Of a DNA stretch of 64,000 nucleotides, positions 36,901-49,200 are shown piece after piece. Location: positions 18,125,501 through 18,189,500 of the forward strand of contig BSBM01000904.1 of assembly GCA_027924585.1 (NCBI GenBank). Direction: 5' to 3'. This DNA is from Larix kaempferi (lineage: Eukaryota > Streptophyta > Pinopsida > Pinales > Pinaceae). Under the pieces are notes generated by a model that was not told where the DNA came from, did not search any database, and saw only the letters and a program-made list of their open reading frames with translations. How positions within the stretch are numbered: the stretch's first letter is position 1; every line of letters starts with the position of its first letter. The position numbers were made by a program, and so were the translations under genes.

Positions 36901-39837
36901 CGAGCTACATAAAAAGAGCTAAGCACCCTTATTTTGGGTATTGAAAGAATGTAGAGAAAGGCCCATCCTAATCCTAGTAAAGGCATTGGAGCCTCCTCTC
37001 AATCTCATAATAATGGGGCATATGAAGATGGGGCGATCCTTGTACTCTGTCTCATGTAGGGGGCACGGTTGGTAGATCCTAACCAAATGAGGAAGAAGAT
37101 GATCATTTTTGACTTGGAGCCAATGCTAACCCACTATGAGCATGCCAAAGGGGATCTTGAGGGCATGCATCCAGTGCTTACATGTATATGTTGGTCCCCT
37201 CTCATCTGCATGAGAAAACCATCTTATGGTTGAGGTCCTCTGGAGATGAATTCTAGGTATAGCCTAAATATATTGTCTATAATGTCCTCTCTAATAATCC
37301 CATTCAAGTCTTTCTTATATAGAAGGAGGTGGTCTGACATGTCTAGAGGATACCTGGAAGGGGGAAGTCAATAAGGGGATATGGCCATTATTTGAAGTAA
37401 CCTAGAGGCTTCAAAGAACTTGCACTAGACTAGTCCATATGGGGCCTTAGGAAAAGAGCATGATAAATGTACTAAGCCCTTCTTGAGGTTGAATCAACAA
37501 GATTATAGACTTTATGAAGGAAAGAGAGCAATGTGAAAATGGCCCCTAGGTTCAAAGGACATGCCCCAAACTTCGCTTGGATGATGGCCTAAGGGGTCGT
37601 CTACTTGCATTGAATGATGCACTATAACATAAGGGATTGTTCTGTCTCGATCTGAATCCAATTATCTCAGAGCAAGCTGGTCCCTAGACATTTAAGCCAT
37701 AGAATACCATGGGTCTGATAATCATGTCTAACAGGTCCATCATGGATGAGATATAACTCTCTTATATGCATAACATCTCATATTACATATTTATAGCACC
37801 CCTAAGAACATTACCGTGGTTTAACTACCTAACCTTTATTACCATAGTATCACAACTTACAAGTACCACTCCCACGAGTTGGGGAGTCCATACTCGTATC
37901 CTTGCTCTCAGAAGCTCTGGAGCTTGTTGAAAATGCTCCATTTTTGTTGGAAGCTTGGGAACATTTCGGTAGCTTATTTGGGAACTTGATTTAGGTGCTC
38001 GCTTTTTTTTGGGAGCTTGTAGAAGCTCCTTTTCTCTCCAGGAGCTGCTAGAAGCTCTTGACCATGTGGAGCCTGAAATCCAAAGAAAAGTGCCAAAATC
38101 AATTGAATCATTGTTGTTGCTCATGGAAAAAAAGTGCCAAAAAATTCAATTCAATCTATTAATCATGCCTTTTTTAAATATTTCTAGGTTATATGAATTA
38201 AGAGGGCTCACCCCTCTTAGCTATTTAGATCTATTCACAACTTCACTCTCAAAATATAAGTTGCAATTGTGCTTAAGTGAATAAACATGGATCTTTCTAC
38301 ACAAATACTCACATATTGAACAACTCTAGTTCATTTCTTAAATGGTTATAACTATGTAACATTATTCCCATTGATTGATATAGCATTTTAGGATTGTAAA
38401 CAAAATCAAACTCAAAATACCAAGGACTTTGAAAGTTTGATGTTAGTTGAAACAACGGAGTTCATTCACATGAGAAATGAACAATGGCTACCACCTGAAA
38501 AAATTCAGAGGCACCCAAGTACTAACCACTCTTGGGAGCAATAATAGTGCTACAGTTGGAACAAAGAGTTAAAAAAGATTGAATCACATGGTTTATGAGA
38601 CTATTAGCGGTTCGTGAAACTATCAATATACAACTCGCTTTAACAAACTTAGTGGGATGAAGTTGTAGGTCAAATTTACAAAACATACCATGGCGCTATA
38701 TATATATATATAGTCATGCTTAGTAAAGGGTTGATTTAATGTCACATAAACCCAATCTATGTATATCTGAGCATGAACATAGGGGTGAGTGAATTTACGA
38801 GGATTGGACACTTGGCAGCTACTAAAGGATTAAAACACATTTAAGTTGTAAAATTAATCAATTATGCTCTATTTCGATTTTTGAAAATTTCCTCTAAATT
38901 CATACCCATTTACCTAACACACCCATGTTCACGAGGATTGGACACTTGGCAGCTACTAAAGGATTAAAACACATTTAAGTTCTAAAATTAATCAATTATG
39001 CTCTATTTCGATTTTTGAAAATTTCCTCTAAATTCATACCCATGTACCTAACACACCCATGTTCTGGAAACTCGTGCAGCATAGTTGATTACATGTTATA
39101 AGCTAAGAAATAGGACATGAGAGGGCCTATATTTCTGTTTCCCATGTGTCAGATACGTGACAGGATAGGACAGGCGTCGGACACTAATTTGACACGTGCC
39201 TGAGATAGGATGTGTCAAACTCCTGTATGAGACGCGTCCTAGTGTGCCTCAAGGTGTCAGACATGTTGGAGGCCAAACAGAGTTAGAAAAGGCAAATTTC
39301 CCCTCTTTTTCCACTTTTAGCCTCAGGAAAAGACTCTAATATTGTGCAGGTGAGAGAGAAACTAGATTTCAAGGGATTCTGGGAAATTTGAAGGCAATCT
39401 AAATTTCTAACTTCAGTATTCTTCTTCATTCATACCACTGAAATCATCTCTCAATCATCAGGGGCTGCTGTTAAAGGTCAAAGGAAAGGGAAGAATGTCA
39501 TTATTGGTGTTGCCCCCACTCCTCAAGTTGTTACTGCTCCATCTGCTGCAATTGGAGCTGCCAGTGCTGCAAATAACCCTGCTATATTAAGACAGAAAGC
39601 TCAAGAAAGAAATATCCAATGGATCTAGTATCTACCCTAATTTGTATTTGCCATTGGCATTCTTAAATCCCACCCATACTATCAGTATCTATGTAATACA
39701 GTTTGATTTTGATTACATCAAATGCCTCAATGACAAAACTGAAGTTTATGGTTTTAACTTCTAAACCACTTTTATGTGTATTGATTCTTGAATACTCTAA
39801 TTTCTTGTGTTTGATGTAGTAACTAGTGGTATGTTTG

Positions 39838-39897
<60 letters not shown>

Positions 39898-42800
39898 AAT
39901 ATAATGTCTCCCCATGTCATGTTTCAGAGGTCGACACATCACACGTTAGACATTTGTATCTGCATGTCCCACATGTCCTGTGTCCTAGTGTCATGTGAGT
40001 TAGGTCATAACACTCACTAAAAATTTAAGCTAAATAATTAACACACACACATAGCAATTATGATGCATATATGAATAAATTGTTCTCTACAGATAATTTT
40101 AGTGTTCTCTACAGATTATGATGCATATAATGCAGATTTGAATATGAAATTTAAGAGATCAGATGATGATGCATTATCATAAAAAATCCTCAAGGCAAAA
40201 GTATGGGTATGTTTGGCATGAATTATTAAACCACTCTGTTCATACAGCAAGTAACATGATGATTTGCTTAGATTCCATAACACTTGCCCTCTAAACAGTA
40301 TGCACTTGGCTTTACCTTCCAAATGGTGGAAAATTTGTGGTATAAATCTAACAGGTATATTTAAAGTTCAACATTCATTTTAAGAACAATTTTGACAGCT
40401 CTTTAAAGCATTGACATGACTCATTAAAAGAGTGCTCATGACAACTCTTTCATTGATAGATAATTTCATATTACATGCACTAATGCTATATTTTCACTGT
40501 GATCCTTCATTTCTGGTATTATGCTCAGTCACTCAAGGGAAAAATACAGATAGATTAGTGTTGCTGCTTGACATTTATTACAAGAAGAATTGTTAAGATA
40601 TACATGCACGACCTGTGCTATATTTTCAGTGTTCACTATGATCCATCATCTCTGGTATCATGCACTGTCACTCAAGTGAAAATATGGATAGATTAGTGTT
40701 TCTACTTGATATCTATTGCAAGTATAATTCTTGAGATATAATTACATGATCTGCGACTCTACATTGTTTGCAGGTAAATAAATACTATGATCTGGCTACT
40801 AGTTTCTATGAGTATGGATGGGGAGAATCTTTTCATTTTGCTCACAGGTTTCCCCTTCTCTGAAATCTGTGCATCATTTTCAGGAAAAGTCTTGCTTATT
40901 GAGAGTGCAAATATGACAGCAGAACTGCAAATATTTAGAGAGATCGTTTGGATACATGGTACTAACAAATATTAACAGTGCAGATGGAAAGGGGAGTCCC
41001 TTCGAGAAAGTATAAAGCGCCATGAACATTTTCTTGCTCTCCAGCTTTGTTTAAAGCCTGCAATGAAGGTTGTTTTTATTATTTATTTCTTGTTACAAGC
41101 ATCTGCAACTTTTTTGGGGTAATTTGCAAGTTGGCATTTACAGTTTCTCTGTTGAAATTGCAGGTATTGGATGTAGGATGTGGGATTGGAGGTCCACTGA
41201 GAGAAATTGCTAGGTTCAGGTAAATGCTTTCAATACAAAAATGGGGACTAACCGGAGTTCACTTTATAGGCTCTTTTCTAGGTGATTAATTAGTGTTCAT
41301 CAATTTATTTTATATATATGGGAAAAAAAACTGAATTTGTACACAGCCTATGGATATGATGTGCACGGTTTGGGAGAGTTTGGAATTGTTGAAAAGTGGA
41401 GTAGAGTCACCAAGTTTGAAGAGTTTGTAGTTCTCATAATAATTGCTTTCACATTGAGGTCTAATCCCAGCCAAATACTAGTTTTATATCTGTACGTCAG
41501 GAAGGGTACAATACAAGGCAAACTATTCTGAAATCTCCATTGGGCCCTGTTATGCCTCATACTGTATGAGCATAATATCACTCATTTTTGCATTACTTTT
41601 TACTTTCTCCCAGCCCATTGATGTATTCCAGAGTCCAGACTGCTGAAATCTCCATTGGGCCCTGTTATGCCTCATACTGTATGAGCATAATATCACTCAT
41701 TTTTGCTTTACTTTCTCCCAGCCCATTGATGTATTGCAGACTGCCGTGGTTCATTTTTTCTGCTTATGGGGCTTCTATGTGATATGAGTGATGTGATGAT
41801 AATGAGATGATGTTATTGTTTATGCCTTGTCCTACAACTAGACCATGTCAGGTGATGTACGATGATGATGTGTTACTTGATTCGGTACTATACTATATAC
41901 CACTGTTATATGATGTATTTGTATTGATTGTTTTGATGAGTATACCTATTAATACCTCTTATAGGTTGATGAAGGCGAAGGGTTGTTAATTTAATAACAT
42001 ACCATGTACCAAGATGACTTTTGGGCTTACACTCTTTTTGGTATTTCTAAGGAATATTCCCCCTTCTTGTGTTCCACCTTTAACCCTGTTCATTTCATCC
42101 GCATCATCTTGTGTTCACATCCCATTGTCTTGAAGTTGATTGTTTGATTCTTTCTATTCCCCTTTGTGGATTTGTCACTATTTGTACTTTGTTGGTTTAT
42201 AACCGTGTCTCAGAGTTGTTGTGTTGTAGCAAATCCCAGTACAAGAGGCCCCCGAGTTTGCTCTCAGAGGCCAACTGTCAATAGTCAGGAAGAGCTCTGA
42301 TTGAGAAATGCCTTCTCCCAAAATCCAGATTCCCTATACGGTTGTTATATGATGGTTAATGATTGGAAGAGTAGGTAACCTTTGTCGGGGCTATAGATTG
42401 CTTGGTTGGCAGCAGGTGCTATGCCTATTTGCATTTATATGCATTACTGTGGCAACTCTGTCGGGGCTATGGACTGCTTGCTGGCAGTGGAGCTAGGGCC
42501 ATGTCATCACTGGTATCCTAAAGGTGTAGATCCAAGGCCAGTATCTTCCAAACAATAGCCTTGTGCTAAAGAAAAGGAGAAAGAAAAAGAAAAAGGAAAA
42601 GTTGAATCATTTAGGGAAATGTTACTACAGTGGGTCAAAGGAAAGGTACCTCATAGCACACCCCTTCTGATAGACACATGCTTTTACTATCAGGATTATT
42701 GGTGAAACTACAAAGGAGGCCTTGATTCCCTTATCTTGAGTCAACCATCCAATCAAAGACAAGCCATTTTCCAAATGCATATATGATGACTCACACTTAA

Positions 42801-45800
42801 ACAATTAAATGCATTATGCCTATTATGTACATTGATTCTGTAGATGTACACCACTACTGGTCCACCTGGGGAACTCTTTGGTAGCAGTACAACATCATGA
42901 TGGTGTTTCAGACATTCAGAGACATCATCATGCCTCCGTTAGAGAATTCAATGATTTCAGTGGTTGTTGGTTCGGTTCTGTATGTAGCCAGTTTAGTCAC
43001 TAAGGGACTTGTTAGGACATCTTTCATTATACATGGGATCTGTGCATTCTAAGCACATATTTGGATACCCATTTGACCATTTATCGATTGTGTATGCCAT
43101 CTGATTGGTCTCTACTGCCATAGACTAGCCATTACTATAGGGTGGTGGGCTTCGTTGCACAGTGTTCTGCAATCAGATCTCCATGATTGTGCATGGTTTT
43201 GATGCGCACATTATTTTCCGAGTCTACTGATGGATTTGGATACCCATTTGGCTCATCCGTCAGCCTATGCCTATTGAGTAAGATTGCAGAGTGCTCCTTT
43301 AGATCAGTCAGTTTTGATAGTGGTTGATCTGGCCAGTCTCACTAAAAGGGGTACAGATTTCATGATCATGCATAGATTTGAAAGGGCGATTTGGGCACCC
43401 ATTTGGCTTGTGTATCTAGTCAGATTCTCAGTTTTCCCAACGTTCTTCATCACAGGTGATTCCCAGGACAGGGGTTCTTAGTTTCCATAGCGAGCAGCCT
43501 GCCAAATTTCATGATCGTGCATGGGATTGATGCACATACATTGGGTTGAGCATTGATGCACTTTTGGGCATCCATTTGGCCCATTGACCCTCCAGGATAG
43601 TCAGATAGGTCAACGCTCAAGTGGATTGGTAGTTTCCAGTTACAAGTGGTCAGATACTCATGCATGTAGTATAGTTTGGCAGGTTATTCAGGTCATATAC
43701 TTTGGGTTTCTCTCTCATTTGCCCAAGTTTGAGCAAATATTACTATTGGAGCCCCTCTAGTGCACTTTTTGTTATGTTTTGACATTGAGTGGCACTTTTT
43801 CACTTTATGAGGGTTTTATTTGGCTCATTAGAGAGGTTGACTTGCTTATGTGGATGAGTTACACACATGTTGAGGAACTTTTTGATGACTTGGCACTTGG
43901 GCATACATGTGGAGCTACCTTGGGTTTATCTAGCATGGATCTCACTTGATGATTATATCCTATCCCTTGCTTCAGTCTACACATGGATAGCTTGACTCTA
44001 CACATGGATCGTACCACTAGTACAACTTTCTCATGGAGGCTTTTAGACCAACGACTTGGCATTGGGACCACTTCTGACTACTTTGCACTTTATGAGGAAT
44101 ATTATGTCATAGTTGACATGGTCTATGGCTATTTTATCTTTGTTTGAGGGTTTTCTAGCTCATGCACCCTTCCTATAGAGGGCTACTTAGCCCATTATGG
44201 ATTATTTTATTGTATAATGGTTAGATCCATTATCCACCACTTGGATAATGGATTTAAGCCATTGATCTATAACTTCCCATCCTCATTTGGATCATCACTT
44301 GTATAATTTTATTACACAATTTGGTCTTAAAACCCTAAGTGCCCCCTCCTTGTGTTATAAAAGGAGAGGCTGATTTCACTTAGAGGGGAGTTTTGGAATA
44401 CTAGAGATATTGGAGATTTCTTTGGAGATCAACTTGTGTCCTTTGTACCTCAAATTTTTCATGTTTGGATGATCAATAGGATCTTGCTTTCCATGGTATT
44501 GTCATCATTCTTCAACTAGCATTGAGGTAATATCTTCAATATTTGTTTGATAAATGGTAAACACAAACCTTTGATTGCTAACTACCTCATGGATTGATCA
44601 AGAATAGGATTGAGTGTTAGATTGCTAACAACCTCTTGCATTTTGTTTTATTTTTGATCATGCCATTATCATTTGTTTAACCTTGCTATAGATCTACTAG
44701 GGTTTGGATTGTTCGCAGCCTCCTTGGTCTTGTAGGTACAGATCAAGAAGTGGAACAAAGAAATCAAGCTCAAGCTAGCAAGAGGAGGAGCTTCCCACTT
44801 TTTGGAGAACATTGAAGTTGCTACTAAGAAGGGTTCTAGACTCCATTGGCCCACCATCAACAAAGAGAATAGGCACTTGGTCTTCCTTGCCCTTTATCTA
44901 TTCCATCTCTCATCCATTGCCCTTTCTCTACTCTTCTCTTCTTCTTGCATTCATTGTAACAATTCCTCTTTGAAGACTTGAGCTTCTTCTTGGGAGTATA
45001 CTATACTAAGTTTCCCATTGTACTTAAACAAGACTCATAAGGAAGCGTAGAATCACACAACACACTAAGAAGATAAGACAAGGTAAACTCTGAAGTAAAA
45101 CACTTAGATGGCTTGTTTGATGGATTGCATGTTTAGGTAGTATATTTTTATTTAAGAGTATGCTAGTCTATGTTTTCTTGCTGCCCTGTCTATAACGGCA
45201 ACAAGATCTTCATGGTATGCAAGCTATTATGTGTTGGATGATAACTAAATAACACTAGCATTTTGCAATATTAAGTTGGATAAATTGTTTTGACATTTGG
45301 GCATCTTAAATTATAATTTTCATCAAGCTATTTACTTCATGTTGCATGTTTACTATTGCTGGTCATAAATCTAAGTAATCCAACACATAGCAACTTCTAC
45401 CCAAGACAAAGAGGAGCATAGTCTTGACCTTTAGCAAAGGCCTCCTTTGCTCAATGCCAAAATTTACCTCTTTGAAAGAGGAGAAGTCTTGAGAAGAGAG
45501 CTCTTAGGAACTCTCTTCATTTGAAAGTAACTGGCATTCATTAGTTATTTGGGCCTAAGTAAGTACCTTGAACACACTCTCATGCTTGTGTCTTATCTTT
45601 GTTATACTTGCTTTGAGTTATACTTATCAACATCTTGCAATTTACATTTGGATGATCTAATCGCATATCTAAAGTCCAATGATAGCTTACTATATATGTT
45701 GATGCTATCTTCTACTCATGACATGTTGTATTATTTAGTTTGAGCACTCTTATTCCTCATACTTAGAGCTTAAACCCTATAATTGATTTACATGTTGTGA

Positions 45801-46208
45801 TTATTTGATTATTGATGTGATTTAATAACTTGAGGTTTTAAGTACTTCAACATCCTTTGGTCACTTAGATCCTTGGTTTCATCTTAAACATCATTGAATT
45901 TGTTTGGTCTTTGGTCACCATTTTCCATCAACCATAGACCCTAGGCTATGATCTTAGATTCGACTTTTCACATTTTATCTAACCATCCTTAGCCATTAGA
46001 TTGAGTGGAGCAAGTTTCATTCCACTTAATTACCATAAGTGCACTTAGTCTCTCACAAAATCAACTTGATTAGTACTTGAGAAAGCCAGCCCATATTGTA
46101 CTGTCCTCTTTAGGATTGCATGTGGAACTTCTAGTTAGTGCCTTGGAAAACCTAGTTGGGGACACCTCTTGTGGCTAGTCTAGACTTCCTTAGGAGATTT
46201 AGGAGGTT

Positions 46209-46252
<44 letters not shown>

Positions 46253-49200
46253 CGTTTGACACTTGGGGGTAGATCTCTAAGGTTATGTGGGTCTAGTAGT
46301 TGATATTCCTGGCATCATAAGACTGCTAAGTTGTGTATCAACAGGCCCACAATCTGAGGAGATTGCAAGATGCAAGGCCAACACATGAGTAGGTAGAAGT
46401 TTTGTTTTGTAGATAATGTGGTCTAGTGAACATCAAATTCATGTTCAAATGTCTCATTTGAGGCTTGAATAATTGAATTTTACTGAAGACGATCATGAAT
46501 AAATGTACCCACCTCATAAAATACTTTGTAGACAAGTCATCATACACACCATATTAGTTGTGTTTGAATAAGCTACATGCAAAAAATAAAATTATTATTA
46601 GCAATGGTACAAAATCCTTGATAGATAAATTCCACGTGAAGCTGTGGTCATTTTCTGTATCTTACAAGGTTATGATGGACAACACCCCTTTATATTTGTG
46701 AAAAACAGAACAAGTAAAAAAAATTTGAATGGGCCATAAAGTTGCTTAAAAAAGATGAAAGAATTTAACTCTAAATTACTTATTGATTAATTTAACGTTG
46801 AGGTCAACCATTGGCACCCCCAACAAATAGGCAGCTAATCAATGATATTGAAAATAGGCTTTCAATAAGTGTATGTATATGTTTGCACCGAGTGAAATGA
46901 GGTGCTCTACAGCCCAGTATGGGGGAGATGTTGTAACGTGATGCAACGTTTATAACAAAATAATTAAAAAAATTCATGTCGGCTCATAAAACAAAAAATT
47001 ATGGAAAGTATTTAAAAATAAAAAATCCATGTTGGTTCATAAAATAAAATATTATGAAAAGTAAATAAAAAATAGATGTTCGTTTATAAAATAAAAACTT
47101 AAAACTTAAACCAGGATCTATCAATCAAGAAAGATCAAATTTCTTGAGTTTAAATTTAAAAAAAGAAATACACCTCAAGAAATTGAATCCCTCTCGGTGC
47201 TTGATAGATACGGGTTTAAGATGGATCTATGCTGGTTGTACACACAATGAATTTTAAATTTATTTGATATGCCACTGTGATGTTATTTTGTTTACTCTTT
47301 AATAGACACGTTGAACTTGCAACATATAGAGTGATTATTGGATAAGTTTCTATTGTATGTAACATAAAAGAACACATGTCAATTGGTGGTAGATAGAGTG
47401 GTTGTGAGGAAAAGTTCTTACCCTTTGCACTTGGGTTCAAATTCCACTTTGTGACATGTTTGCTCTTTGCGAGATTATTGTTGATGAGCTATATATGATC
47501 TATTCATGAGTTGTTGACCTAGCCTTGTGCCCTGAAGAATCAAGGGTTTATCCTAAGTACCATCCTTTGAATGAGGGGAAGTGTGTGGGAGGTTTCCTTT
47601 GGGATATCAGATATGTTACCCAGAAAGAAAAAAATGTAACATAAAACAACTTGAGGCTGTATTTATTTGAGGGCTCTTCTTTCAATTGAAATTATGTTGA
47701 CAAATTGACATAGAGTGGTTGTGAGGAAAAGTTGTTACCTTTCGCACTTAGGGTTCAAATTCCACTTTGTGACATGTTTGCTCTTAGTGAGTTGATTGTT
47801 GATGAGCTATATATGATCTATTCATGTGTTGTTGACTTGGTCCTGTCAACAAATTGACATAGATAAAGTGGTTGTGAGGAAAAGTTGTTACCGTTCGCAC
47901 TTGGGTTCAAATTCCTCTTTGTGACATGTTTGCTCTTAGCGAACTGATTGTTGATAAGCTATATATGATCTATTCGTGAGTTGTTGACTTGGCCTTGTGC
48001 CCTGAAGAGTCCAGGGTTTATCCTAGGTACCATCCTTGGAATTAGGAGAAGTGTGTGCGAGGTTTCCCCTGAGATATGTTACCCAGAAAGAAAAAAATGT
48101 AACATAAAATAACTTTGTTGTATTTATTTGAGGGCTCTACTTTCAATTGAAATTATTTTGACAAATTGACATATGTAGCCAATATTCAAGTTTTTATTTT
48201 GGAATGTTCTCTGAAAAACAATCTAGGTAAAATTGACATATAGTTAGAGTTCAATATTGCTATAAAGCATTGTGAAGATTGATCAAACATATGTATCAAC
48301 TATAAATTCAATAAGAGATGCGTGTAAGTCAAGTATATGAAGCTCACACAAAGGACCCTATTTGATGTAAAACCCCTTGAAGGCACTGGGGACACAAGGA
48401 TGCATCTTAATTTTCTTTCAAGCCAGACATGGATGTGAATTTCAATGGCATGCTTCCAGTGCATTTCCATCACAATATTACCACTGAAAATGTCAAACTA
48501 TTTGTTAATTTAGAAATATAGATTAGAAACTTGAAAGAGAACCATTGTTGTAATCTTCACAACCAAAAATAACTATGTCTCGTTTAAAAGTAATGCAAGA
48601 CCTTTCATTGCTAGACATCATTTGTGACCCATTTGAGTGGCATTTACATATTTTTATTTTGATTTTTTTTACAAGTAAATATCCCAAGGCAAACCCCTGG
48701 ACACTTCCCCTCATTTCAGGGATGGTACATAGGTTAAAGCCTAGATTTTTCAGCGCACAAGGTCGATCAACAATAGAGCTCAAAGCCATTGCAACAATAT
48801 ACTCATTATGAGCTCAGCATGTCAGTTATGGGAATAGAACCTGGGTGGGGAGGATAACACTCCATCTCACAACCACTTGGGCTAGACCCAATAGACAACA
48901 TTGACATATTGATTGTGTTATAGCTACCTTATGTAAGTACGTATCTTCTAAGTAGAAAAATAATATCTTAAACACTGTTCAGATCTCAATGGTAAAATAT
49001 AATTTGTGTGAAAACTATTGTTTATATCAATTCGATTGTAGGAGTACTAAAGGTGAACATAGATGATATCCATATCTATGGGGATGACCATTTTCAAGAA
49101 TTAAAAAAGGTGCTCTAGACCTATGAATAATGCCTCTTATAAAATTTATTTACAAGTAGGAAGGTCTTGGTTAAGAGCTTGGTGAGATCTTTGAAGGTTG

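Noticed and set aside
47388-47460. SINE head as a functional tRNA gene
   Set aside because: A and B boxes are present but the acceptor and anticodon stems do not pair, and the body continues into an A-tailed element.
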